From positions 12,322,563 through 12,386,562 of the forward strand of contig LR990048.1 in assembly GCA_905147135.1 (NCBI GenBank): a stretch of DNA of 64,000 nucleotides, read 5' to 3'. The position numbers and the translations under genes are program-made. The notes under the pieces are model-generated. The model saw only the letters and a program-made list of their open reading frames with translations. It was not told the DNA's origin and searched no databases. Origin of the DNA: Blastobasis lacticolella (lineage: Eukaryota > Arthropoda > Insecta > Lepidoptera > Blastobasidae). Positions 8,650 to 18,003 of the stretch are shown here, one piece after another; within the stretch, counting starts at the first letter, position 1, and the number at the start of each line of letters is the position of its first letter.

Positions 8650-11121
8650 TTGCACAAGTTACAAAGGGAGCCCAACCGTACCGTAATTTACCATTACGAA
8701 GAGCATAAATGTGAGGAACAGGCTATACAAACAGTGGCTGTTTGTGTAAGAACTAAACGTTACCCTGTTACCATTTCCGCCATATACTGTCCACCAAAGT
8801 ATTCCCTAAAACGCGAACAGTATAAAAACCTTCTATACAATCTAGGTAACAGATTCATACTTGGAGGTGATTTTAATGCTAAACACATCCACTGGGGATC
8901 AAGATTAACTACAACTAAAGGGAAAGAGCTTCTTTATGCTACTAGATATATGAATTGTGGCGTAATATCAACCGCAAAACCAACGTATTGGCCCACTGAT
9001 CGTAATAAAGTCCCAGACCTCATTGACTTTTTTATATGTAAAAATATACCAACTAGTTTTCTTCACATTGAGGAAGGATATGAAATGAGCTCAGATCACT
9101 CGCCAATAATTTTGACTCTTAGTGAGAGCATAATACTAAAAGAGAGCAATGTTACCCTGTCAAACAAGAAAAACGACTGGGAAAGCTTTAAACATGATCT
9201 AGACTCTATTACTGAACTTAATGTTTCTTTAAAAAGTCCACAAGAGCTAGATACAGATCTAAGTAAATTCATTACAAATATACAGCAATGTGCCTGGAAA
9301 AATACACCAACAGTGAAGAAGAGATCAAAAGGTAACTGCTATCCAGCCGAAATTCTAAACCTCCTTAAAGAAAAGAGAAAGCAAAGACGCAAATGGCAAC
9401 AAAGTAGATATCCCGTGGACAAAACGCGGCTAAACTACTTAACAAAAAAACTAAGGGAAGAAATTCAGAACTTTCGTGATGAATCTACGAATATCTACCT
9501 AAGAAAGTTAACAAGTGATCGCACAACTGATTACTCCTTGTGGAAAACTATAAAGCACATAAAGACGCCAACCTTACACATACCTCCCATTAAAGAAACT
9601 AATGGGGGGTGGGCCATAAATAATAAACAAAAAGCTATTAGATTTGCTAATCACCTGGAACAAATATTCCAACCTAACATGCATAACTCTGAGAACACAG
9701 AACTGGAGGAAGCATCTTGTAATGATAGATTAGAAATAAAACTCGTTACCCCTAAAGAGGTTCAGACTGAGATAAAACGCTTAAAGAAAAATAAAGCTCC
9801 TGGCTTTGATCTAATTACGGGCGAAATTCTCCAAAATCTTCCACGTAAAGCCATCGTAAAACTTACCACCCTTATCAATGCTTCGTTTAGACTAAAATAC
9901 GTGCCTGATATGTGGAAAGTTGCAGAAATCATTATGATACCGAAACCTGGAAAACCACCTCAGGAAATAACATCCTATAGACCAATTTCTCTATTGCCAG
10001 TTATGTCAAAGTTGTTCGAAAAGCTCCTATTAAGACGACTGAGCCCCATAATAGAAGAAAGAAAGCTTATCCCTGATTATCAGTTTGGATTTAGGGAGAA
10101 GCATTCAACAATCGATCAAGTGCACAGAATAACTAGTTTAATAGAAAAAACATTAGAAGAAAATAAAGTCTGTTCTACTGTTTTCCTAGAAGTGGCACAA
10201 GCATTTGATAAGGTTTGGCATGAAGGTCTTATGCACAAAATAAGACATAAACTTCCGAAGCAGTTTGCAGATATTCTGGAATCTTATCTTACGCAGAGAA
10301 TGTTTCGAGTTAGACAGGATGAGGAATATTCAGAACTTAAGTACATAAAAGCTGGAGTACCACAAGGAAGCGTCCTAGGTCCGATGTTGTATTTATTATA
10401 CACTTGTGATATCCCAGAACTAAAAAATAACATCATTGCAACCTTTGCGGATGATACGGCTATCATGGCTACAGGGTCCACTCAAGAAGAAGCAGTAACG
10501 AAACTGCAAACAGCTATCAACACTATATTTGATTGGACAGTGAAGTGGCGAATCAAACTGAATGAGTCAAAATCGATTCATGTCGATTTTACTAACAAAA
10601 GACCGTCTTATCATCCGGTATTTATAAACAATCAAGCAATACCGCACAAAAACACAGCTAAATATTTAGGCATGACCTTAGACGCAAAGCTTCGCTGGAA
10701 AGCTCATGTCAAAAAGAAACGCGACGAATTAGAACTTCGCTATAAAAAGATGTACTGGCTACTTGGAAAGCATTCTTCTTTATCAGTACACAACAAACTA
10801 CTTTTGTACAAACAAGTCCTAATGCCAGTATGGACTTATGGTATTCAGCTATGGGGCTGTACCAAACAAAGCAACACACAGATGATACAACGCTTTCAAA
10901 ACAAAGTACTGAGGGACATTGTAAATGCGCCCTGGTACATTAGAAACAATGATCTTCACCGGGACCTCAATGTGGATCTTGTTGCAACTATAATTAAAAA
11001 ACACGCCGAAGCCCATGAAAGAAGGCTTCATCATCATGTGAATGTCGAGGCTATCCAGCTCCTTGACAACACGAACATAGTGCGAAGACTAAAAAGGACA
11101 AAACCTTTTGAGTTAGTGTAG
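8650..11121 (+). pseudogene. LINE ORF2: endonuclease / reverse transcriptase (Jockey clade), probably inactive
   Basis: The 823-codon open frame encodes the replicase of a Jockey LINE, which nicks the target and copies the RNA. About the first 15 codons overlap ORF1 out of frame; true ORF2 sequence starts near 8689. The APE-type endonuclease shows GGDFNAKHIHWGSR (about residues 72-85) and SSDHSPI (about residue 147), but the N-terminal part with the catalytic Asn and Glu is missing, by an internal deletion joining ORF1 to ORF2. The reverse transcriptase has IPKPGKPP...SYRPISLLP (about 430-452), motif A as FLEVAQAFDKVWH with Glu514 (codon 10189-10191) where the family has catalytic Asp, and motif C FADD at 599-602 with both Asp intact. 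The C-terminus is complete. The frame is otherwise open, so decay is recent. It may still be translated, but retrotransposition is unlikely. Confidence 0.85.
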
Positions 11122-11366
11122 TGAATATTAGTGATAAGTAGTGCGATGAGTGCTTACTGCAAAGAACACAATAACAATGTGTCTTCCCCTTAATAGAGAC
11201 AATAAGAAAAGGTGTTAATGGACACATTCTTATATTATTCTAACCTAGCAAATTATGTTAAATTTAAATTACTTATTAGTCTTTAGGCTAGATTGTAATT
11301 GCAATGCTCTACCTACTTGTCAAATAGGTAGAACATCTTAATAAAAAAAATAAAAAAAAAAAAAAA
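11122..11366 (+). other. LINE 3' UTR and A-rich tail
   Basis: About 220 bases of non-coding sequence follow the ORF2 stop. It includes CTCTACCTACTTGTC and an inverted partial match AATAGGTAGAAC (11308-11335), then AATAAAAAAAATAAAAAAA ending at 11366. The tail abuts the downstream copy of the CAATATTAAGA duplication. Confidence 0.75.
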
Positions 11367-11375
11367 CAATATTAA

Positions 11376-11565
11376 GAGCTTCGGTAGTCGAGCGATTAGG
11401 GTATCCGACTCGTAATCGAGAGGCCATCGAATCCCGCTGCGGCCATGAACCAATGACTCGTTTCTTGAACACTAACCGATGCTCTTACGGTGAGGGAAAC
11501 CATCGTGATAAGACCAGCACATTCAGGCGGCTGAATGTGTAACCATGATCCAATCTGGGGGCCTA
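11376..11565 (+). repeat. SINE-A, 5' part (tRNA-like head plus body)
   Basis: A tRNA-derived head is visible: an A-box-like GTAGTCGAGCGATTAGGG and a B-box-like ATCGAATCCCG. CACTAACCGATGCTCTTACG and CATTCAGGCGGCTGAATG of the SINE body follow. The 3' part with the GAT tail is lost. The LINE inserted exactly at the 5' edge of this copy. Confidence 0.75.
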
Positions 11566-11579
11566 CCACAAGCCTTAAA

Positions 11580-11830
11580 AACAAGATTACTTTAACCTTG
11601 TTTTCAAAATGGTACCATGATCTCTAAGAAAAAAATGTTAAAAAAATGTTGTTTTGGTTAGAAGTTTTGTGACGTCACAGCCAAATCATTCATTCAAACC
11701 AGAGACTAAAAGCCACCACAAATTTATCTGACCCGGTGGCCAAAACTGGAACTAAGTGTGACTATTATGAAATGTAATTTTGTTACCAAAAGCAGCGACG
11801 CTTTTCTAGTACTTTGACTAGTACAGTGAC
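11580..11830 (+). repeat. MITE-like repeat, family E, copy 1
   Basis: Blocks such as TTTAACCTTGTTTTCAAAAT, GCCAAAACTGGAACTA(A/C)GTGTG and AGCAGCGACGC recur at 16600-16960 (there TTTAACCTTGTTTTGAAAAG, CCAAAATTGGAACTACGTGT, AACAGCGACGC), although block order and orientation suggest rearranged ends. No coding capacity. Confidence 0.4.
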
Positions 11831-12084
11831 ACCTAGCTACCATTTGACGGAAAGCATTGTTTATATTCTGTCAGAAGTTTCATGAATTGCAATTTTGATA
11901 ATTAATTTTTATAGAGAAGGTAATATTAAAACGTTATTTTGTAAAATCTTAATACTTAAGTAATCAATTTAATGTCTTCGTCTCCAATACTACAACAATT
12001 GTTTTTCGATTAGAATTCGAGATATTATTCGTGGTTGTAGAGCTTTAGCTTTAAACTCAACCAGGAAATAGCGTCAAAAGCCAT

Positions 12085-12378
12085 TGTATGAGACGTGTGA
12101 CCCCATCGGCGAACAAAGATGATGCGGAGTTCGTCAACAGATGCAAACACAGAAGCTTACACGTAAAATTCGACAGATTTGTCTGCTCAACGAAGAACGT
12201 GGAGGAACGTCCACTTAGCCAAGGAGAACAGCTCATGAGATCACGCTTTGAACGTACGTTTAATTTGTGCGTTGCGTTGATACCTATCGTTGAAGATTTA
12301 GAATTCATCATAAGAGAATATTATTGTCCCAAAGAAAGCCAAGGGTATGCTTTACCGGAGTTTCCGTGGGCGACCTAG
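12085..12378 (+). pseudogene. PIF/Harbinger transposase fragment (start of DDE domain)
   Basis: Codons from about 12097 read RVTPSANKDDAEFVNRC then KHRSLHV, which fits the segment following the first catalytic Asp in HARBI1-like nucleases (DDE_Tnp_4). The expected Asp-Gly-Thr just upstream is not recognisable. After SLHV (about 12165) the frame stays open to 12378, but that part resembles nothing, so it is probably read-through into an intron or flanking sequence. With the exons at 13234-13881 this may make one gene whose intron took up other repeats. A separate older copy is possible. Confidence 0.5.
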
Positions 12379-12399
12379 AAATATCGGTGATGCCGATAT

Positions 12400-12535
12400 G
12401 AAATTATTTATTTTATTTTTTATTTAAAAACTTTATTGCACTAAAAATAATACAAGTGGCGGACTAAAAGCCATCAAGGCTTTATCTACCAGTTTAAAGA
12501 AATTAAAGGAGTGTCAGAAAGTGATAATGTGTGTC
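12400..12535 (-). repeat. Interspersed repeat fragment (LINE or SINE 3' end)
   Basis: The sequence TTTATTGCACTAAAAATAAT, then ACAAGTGGCGGACTAAAAGC, then GGCTTTATCTACCAG is a block order I recognise from lepidopteran repeats. Read on the minus strand it ends in an A-rich run, as a retroposon tail would. Confidence 0.4.
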
Positions 12536-12908
12536 CGAAGTGTGTAGATTTTAAATTATATTTTTATGCAAGTACCTATTGTGAACGAATGTATAATGTT
12601 GTATATTTGTGTTTTTTGTATACATACACGTATACCTCTGGCCTCAGTTGCCTGAAGTATTTAAATAAAGATGTAAATTTATAACATATTAACATTTCTC
12701 GAGCTTTTATTGGTTTTTATTGCCTGAAATTACAACAATTCTTGAATATTTTCATAGTTCCGTAAGTGTGAAATGGTTTCGTTTTCCTTCATTATGAGGT
12801 AATGTCAACAATTATAAAGTAGGCTGTAGGCGCTAACCAAGCCCCGCATTAGTGCGGTTGTAAATTGGTAGACACAAAAATATTTCGTACAATATAAATA
12901 AATTTTAA
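12536..12908. other. No gene seen
   Basis: AT-rich spacer, possibly part of the large intron of the Harbinger transposase gene. Nothing else is recognised. Confidence 0.35.
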
Positions 12909-13122
12909 TCATCATCTTGGCATTAATGTACCAGTTGTGCTCTCGCGCACGAGGGCCCGGGGTGCGCCTTGACCATGTTCCAGAATTTTGTAGATCGAGT
13001 AATTACGGTAGACAGGCATCTGCCCTCCGTGACCCTGTTAGCTGGTGCCCCTGACCAGATTGGATTATGGTTACACATTCAGACGCCTGGAGGTGCAGGT
13101 TTCATTACGATGTTTTCCCTCA
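12909..13122 (-). repeat. SINE-A, minus strand, head truncated
   Basis: It starts with the reverse complement of the tail (CATCATCTTGGCATTAATG), followed by TGTGCTCTCGCGCACGAGGG and CCAGAATTTTGTAGATCGAG, and ends at ATTACGATGTTTTCCCTCA. The tRNA-like head is missing. It lies between Harbinger transposase pieces. Confidence 0.75.
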
Positions 13123-13233
13123 TTATAAAAATAATATAGTCACAGTGTGCCATTCGGCTCCCAAGACTGTTCAACCAGTCTCAGGGTGCCCGGCTAAGGT
13201 TGACAGCAATTTAATTTCCATTTTTTATTTCAG

Positions 13234-13881
13234 ATTTGTGATGCGGATATGCAAATCATCAGTGTAGATGCCGGAAACGGTGGTGCGAGCCACGATTCGT
13301 TTATATGGTCATTCCACCCAATAAAACACCATGTGGAACAGCTATGCAATAGCCAGAACGTCTGGCTCCTTGGTATGATTTATTTCTATTACAAACATAA
13401 AAATGTACATAGGTACGTAATTTAATAAGTACATAACTATTGGTTTATTGACATTACTTCTAATTTTGTAGGTGACTCTGGCTATCCGTTGCGGAAATAT
13501 ATGATGACCCCAATAGTAGATGCACCACCGGACACACCAGAGGCATACTACACTGATATTCATGGACGCGCCAGGAACAGTATTGAGCGCACAATTGGGC
13601 TTCTCAAAGCACGCTTTCGGTGCTTACTTGTACACAGGCTGTTACATTACACCCCACAGACGGCTGGCTTTATTGTAAATGCTTGTGTAGTATTACACTA
13701 CATTTGTAATAAAGCCAGCACACCTGTGCGACAATTAAGCATCGAAGACGTGGCTCGAGAAGCCCAATTTCAATTGAATGCTGGAGCGGTCGAGCAAGGA
13801 CCGAGCAACACCGCACTGCAGCAGGGCTGGGCTACGCGGAGCGATCTCGTTCGGCTGCTCTGGGAGAGGCGGCATATATAG
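13234..13881 (+). CDS. PIF/Harbinger transposase (HARBI1-like), last two exons
   Basis: Harbinger transposases are DDE nucleases that cut and paste their element with the help of a Myb-like partner. Exon 13234-13372 follows a TTTTTTATTTCAG acceptor and reads ICDADMQIISVDAGNGGASH, then DSFIW, the block around the second catalytic Asp. A 99-nt GT-AG intron (13373-13471) follows, splitting a Gly codon in phase 1. Exon 13472-13881 reads GDSGYPLRKYMMTPIVD, then RARNSIERTIGLLKARFRCL with the catalytic Glu region, and ends at TAG. Both exons are open. The N-terminal half, with the first Asp and helix-turn-helix region, is missing or degenerate (see 12085-12378), so the gene is partial. Its stop lies 21 bp from that of the converging Myb-like gene. 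Confidence 0.8.
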
Positions 13882-13902
13882 CTCTAAAAAAGAAAATGAA
13901 TT

Positions 13903-15274
13903 TTACTTAATAATAAGAGTTTGTGTAAATATATTTCGTATTATATATGTAAATTGTAAATATTTCTTTTTGTTGTTTCTTCGTGTTGCTGATAGTCTTT
14001 GAGTAATTATCACCTCACGTGGTGGTGGTAATAACGGTGACACTTCCAACTCCAGTACCATTAGAGAATCCTCTCCATCAGCAGCACTTCCTGAAGGCTG
14101 TTGACCATTAGAATAAAAAACCGATATTAAAGTATAATTTGCACTTTAAGGCGTGTAATCCATCGGTGCATTCGTGCACTGCGAAAGTGTGAAGTACCTG
14201 TGCCTTGCTCAAATTATAGCGAGATTTTATAGTTACATCCCCATCGCTTATATTCGCTTCCGCACGCGAACGCCTCGGTGTTCTACGGGCGTAATATTAG
14301 TCTAGGTATGTCACTTATATATGAGGATCGATGGCCTAATGGCAACTAAGCCATAAGTAAGTAGCCATGGTAAGCCATAGGCACCGATAACGATCTCCAG
14401 TGTCTCTATGTGATGTAACGAGAGTAATGAAATTGTATTTTTACAAAGGTACTTACATTAGTTGAACACTAACCTATGCTCTCATGGTGAGGGAAAACAT
14501 CTTGAGGATACCTGTACATTCAGGCTACTGAACGTGTATCCCTGACTCAATCTGGTCAGGTTCCCCAGACAGCAGTTATACCTCTATAGGTAATTACCTG
14601 ATCTGCCAAATCCTGGATCATGATCACGACAGATCCCGGGCCCTAGATATTTATGCTAAGAAAATGTACACTTAGGTACCTGTGAAAACGGCTCAACCCG
14701 AACACCTGGCAACCCTTGACCGTACTCCTCTCCAAGGATTTGGAGGATTTTTTTTCTATATCAGTCAAGGGTTGCTCAATAGATGGCCCGCCACCAGTCC
14801 TCGACTGTGCGGACCTTAGTGTTGCCGCCCTCTTTTTCAGCTTCGTCTTCATGTCTACCCAGTACTGAAAACCATAATGATCTGTATATTATGTAATACA
14901 AATCATCTATACAATGTATACAAAAATATTAAATATTTACTTTGGACCAGCCTTTCCAATCTTTATGGGCTCCCTCGCCTTGAGAGTTCAAAATGGAAGA
15001 TATCTCTCTCCACTTTCTCATAGAACGCTCCTTGGCGTGAAGAGACCTGTTATAGGCGACAGCGATATCTCTATGAGAATTTAAAAATTCCCATAGAAGA
15101 TCCTGCTGTCGCCCCGTAACACGGCGATGTCTGGTGCTGCAAAAAAGCTTTACCTTATCAACTTGAAATTACTTAGAACATTGCCAACATTTCCAGACAG
15201 ACTTTCTTTCATTTACCTATATTTGTTTCAAATTAAACAGTAAAATACATTGGTACTTACTCATTCATTGTCAT
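13903..15274 (-). pseudogene. Myb/SANT-like (zeste-type) DNA-binding protein of the Harbinger element, one frameshift
   Basis: This partner binds transposon ends and escorts the transposase to the nucleus in PIF/Harbinger elements. Four exons can be assembled on the minus strand: 15261-15274 (14 nt, MTMN plus a split codon, donor GTAAGT), 14941-15136 (after TTTTTTGCAG), 14680-14864 (after TTTTCAG, donor GTACCT) and 13903-14097 (after GTCAACAG, ends TAA). Exon phases agree throughout. Exon 2 carries RRVTGRQQDLLWEFLNSHRD and KWREISSILNSQGEG, and exon 3 starts YWVDMKTKLKKRAATLR, together a Myb_DNA-bind_5-like fold. Exon 3 is 185 nt and the frame breaks in an eight-A run near 14750. One extra base would restore the reading into the phase-0 donor. 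A SINE lies in intron 3. Probably non-functional unless the frameshift is a sequencing error. Confidence 0.75.
14460..14646 (+). repeat. SINE-A, head truncated, inside intron 3 of the Myb-like gene
   Basis: GTTGAACACTAACCTATGCT, CTGATCTGCCAAATCCTGGA and CCCGGGCCCTAG are present in SINE-A order. It lies within 14098-14679, the intron between the last two exons of the Myb-like gene and opposite in orientation to it. Confidence 0.75.
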
Positions 15275-15524
15275 TTTTAAATATATCTATTTTTAAATAT
15301 ATATATCTTATTATTTCTAATATCAAAAACACTATTTAATATCCACATATATTTATTCCTTTTCCTGTTTACATTCAACTCCCTTTACATAACGGTCATC
15401 CCGCCTTTTTGCACCACTGTACTTCCCTTTTTCTCCACCAGAGGCGCCAGTTGTAGTAAAAGAACTACCAAGGAGTTTGGATGTAAATTCGATCAATAGT
15501 TTTTTACTTTGTTTTATAATATAC
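15275..15524. other. Upstream region of the Myb-like gene, no other gene
   Basis: Very AT-rich sequence directly upstream of the 14-nt first exon. The 5' UTR, promoter and one terminus of the Harbinger element should lie here, but I could not identify a terminal inverted repeat or a 3-bp TTA/TAA target duplication. Confidence 0.3.
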
Positions 15525-15620
15525 TAGTGGGCCCGGCGCGACTTAATTCGCGTGGCGTCCTAGGCATAGGACTTTGTTTTATAATATGTAGTGAGGGTGC
15601 CGTAGGTTATCTACGTTATC
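15525..15620 (+). repeat. Interspersed repeat family C fragment
   Basis: TACTAGTGGGCCCGGCGCGA followed by CTTAATTCGCG and GGACTTTGTTTTATAATATG matches the two ends of the family C copies with the middle deleted. Confidence 0.5.
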
Positions 15621-16599
15621 GAGTACCTATATAAAAATAGCTTAAGCATTTAGGACAACATGCGCAGAACGCATATGTCTGCTCTTTGTAATAGGATTCG
15701 TTTTTACTTTTCGGTTACGGAATACTAAAATATGAAATAATTATTGTGATAGTATTAGAAGACTTTATCAGGGTTTTCAGCTAATAAAAAGCACTATGTT
15801 TCTATTTTACGTAATTATTTAATTCAGGGAACTGGGGCACATGTTTAAAAATACATGTATACAACATTATGAACGAGTACATACATAAAAATTATAATTT
15901 TAAACTCTAAACACTTTAGAAACACATCACTTTATCGTATACACTTTTAATCCCGTTTCGCTGGCAACGGGAATCCTAGACCGGCCACGGAATCGGATAA
16001 ACCACACCCTTCAGCCCATAATCTTCTCTCACGAAGATCTCCGAATTTGCTACGGGAACTAATGCCACGAACAAATTGAACTTACGTTCATGGTATTATG
16101 CCAAGAGATGAGCCCTTGATGAGGTATTGGCTTGGTTTAGTAGACGTCCACGTCCTTGGCCCTACAGACAAATCAATCGATTTAGTAGGACTCTCCCAGT
16201 GTAGGCTTTAGTGGCCCCGTCGTATAGGTTGTGTGTGAGCTCTTCAGTATAGTCGCCCACGTCTCATCGACTCTCAACGTCGAAGGGCTCGTGTTTCACA
16301 CGCTATATCAGCGATAACAGCTTCTACAATACCGAACATCTCGTATTGGTTGGCCGTCTAAAAATCATTACCGTTGTTGTAGTATTGGAGACGTAAATAT
16401 CAATGCATTAAGTTATTTCAAACTTTTGTGAGAATAAATACATTTCACTTGCTTTTTGGGAGAACATAACGGTATTATATATGTCGTAAATCTTTAAAAA
16501 TCGTAAAACAATATTATATCCACCATGAAAAAGTGACTTTTCTTAGATTTATGGATTTGACATAATAACAATAATAATGTCAAACAAAACTTCCTACTG
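15621..16599. other. No gene seen
   Basis: About 1 kb without an ORF. The part at 15950-16340 is less AT-rich than its flanks but every frame is closed repeatedly and no motif is recognised. Confidence 0.4.
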
Positions 16600-16960
16600 T
16601 CAAACAAAAACGTAAAGATCATGGTACGGTTTAGAAAGTAAGCTTGTTTGAGTGAATGATTCTAGCCTAAAATAACCACAAAACATTCGTTCATGCACCT
16701 CTCTATGTTAGTGCCACAAACCGGTGACCAAAATTGGAACTACGTGTGTGCTAATTAAAATAAAATTTCACGGTAATACAAAACTTAACAACAGCGACGC
16801 CGTCATTGGGTCAGATAAGATTGTAGTGGCAACAATTCAAGCTTGTTTTAGGAGGTCATGGTACGGATCAAAGTAAGAATACAATAACATTACAATAACA
16901 TTATAATAACCTTATTCTAAACAAGGTTATTTTAACCTTGTTTTGAAAAGATTGTGGTAC
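16600..16960 (+). repeat. MITE-like repeat, family E, copy 2
   Basis: It shares ordered blocks with 11580-11830. Near its 3' end there is a local hairpin-like AACAAGGTTA/TTAACCTTGTT at 16919-16941. Non-coding. Confidence 0.4.
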
Positions 16961-17096
16961 GCCCCCTGGTCAGGCTCAGAGGTCAGATAGCAGTCGCTCC
17001 ACCTGATCTGCCAAATTCTGGATCATGGTCGTTGCGGGCCCCGGGCCCTTGTGCGCGAGAGCATTAACGCCAAGATGATGATGATGATGATGATGA
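16961..17096 (+). repeat. SINE-A 3' part with GAT tail
   Basis: CTGGTCAGGCTCAGAGGTCA, CTGATCTGCCAAATTCTGGA and GTGCGCGAGAGCATTAACGC are followed by CAAGATGATGATG and more GAT units, the typical SINE-A end. Confidence 0.75.
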
Positions 17097-17100
17097 CTTA

Positions 17101-17235
17101 TGATACATATAACACTCAGACCCGTAACAAAAATTAAAATTAATCATTTTAATTTCTGTTTGGCCGGGAATCGAAACCGGGACTGAACAACTCAGATCGT
17201 AATGTAACGGATTATCGAATCCATTCAGTCGCAAC
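17101..17235 (-). repeat. SINE-B fragment, degenerate
   Basis: ACACTCAGACCCGTAACA, AATTTCTGTTTGGCCGGGAA, TCGAAACCGGGACT and AACTCAGATCG correspond, on the minus strand, to the tRNA-like head and linker of SINE-B. Confidence 0.5.
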
Positions 17236-18003
17236 CACGTACAGCACCCAGCCTTCTATCCAGTTAAATATGAATCTCACAAATGGAACATCACTTTATC
17301 GAATTTCATAAGGGATTGGCATCGCCGACCAGCGCGGCAGACCACAGCGCAGACGGAAAATTGCATTCCGGACCGACGTTTGACATGAATTTAATTCTGT
17401 ATTGATCACTGCCCGGCCTCTGCGCTATCTATTTGCGTGATTGGTCAATTATTAAACAAAATATTGTGAAAATTTTACTAGTTTATTTCTCGTGGAGACG
17501 AGAAATTTGCTGGTGGAAACGGTGTTTGTGGCAGTATTGGAAATGGGCCCCAATTTGAATAGGAAATTATTACATTTAGGTTATTTACAATGGAAAATTA
17601 ATAAGCACATATTAACCTTTATTACTACAATAAAGTGAATTTGTAGTAACCAATATTAATTCTATTTCCATGAAACAGACTACAGGGACTTGACTAATGT
17701 CATTAAAAGGTTCAATAATGAAATTGTATAATATTAAATCAATCAATGTTTCGTTCGACTATATTATTAAACTAGCCATTCCTCACGGTTTTCAACCGCG
17801 CGCAGTTCAGCTCTCTTTAAACATTTTACTATTACGCGGGATGATATTATTTTTTCGGGATCAAAAGTTATTACACTCAGGAATAATGTAGCTTCCAATT
17901 AGTGATAGAATTTTCAAAATGGATTCAGTAGTTTCGGAAATCTTACACTACTCTAATTTCGCTATAGCCAGTGGCCTACGAAGATGACGTAGTGTAGAAT
18001 TAT
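17236..18003. other. Mostly no gene; family C-like segment at 17775-17960
   Basis: The 17775-17960 part has GCGGGATGATATTATTTTTT and TTACACTCAGGAATAATGTA, closely echoed at 19820-19900. It is an interspersed repeat related to family C. The rest shows no gene. Confidence 0.4.

Larger units (their letters stand above)
6972..8708 (+). pseudogene. LINE ORF1 (gag-like nucleic-acid-binding protein), broken
   Basis: In Jockey elements ORF1 encodes an RNA-binding chaperone. Here the frame is already open at the truncated 5' end, runs through a region typical of the ORF1 domain upstream of the knuckles (7220-7365, RPIRVMAKNLHSSC and onward), is split by the mini-LTR element (7366-8218), and resumes at 8219. 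Removing that insertion plus one TSD deletes 858 bp and keeps the frame. A one-base loss near 8287-8293 then shifts it. Downstream, between 8334 and about 8510, three zinc knuckles are visible: a CX2CX4HX4C (CKRCQAYGHTQKYC), a CX2CX3HX4C and a CX2CX3HX6C. The frame ends at TAA 8706-8708, probably earlier than in an intact copy because the 3' part of ORF1 has been deleted. There is no start codon. Confidence 0.75.
6972..11366 (+). mobile_element. Jockey-clade non-LTR retrotransposon (LINE), 5'-truncated, defective
   Basis: The element encodes a C-terminal part of ORF1 (gag-like, zinc knuckles) and ORF2 (endonuclease plus reverse transcriptase) and ends in an A-rich tail at 11341-11366. It is bounded by an 11-bp target-site duplication CAATATTAAGA at 6961-6971 and 11367-11377, which fixes both ends precisely. 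The 5' end starts inside ORF1, so the copy was truncated on arrival, as is usual for target-primed reverse transcription. Later damage includes an LTR-element insertion at 7366-8218, an ORF1 frameshift near 8290, an internal deletion near 8670-8700 and a catalytic substitution in ORF2. The protein sequence places it in the Jockey clade; no subfamily can be named. Confidence 0.9.

Noticed and set aside
12085..12378. Whole 96-codon ORF as a transposase exon
   Set aside because: Only the first third matches the Harbinger domain; the rest is likely intron or flank, so only the fragment is called.
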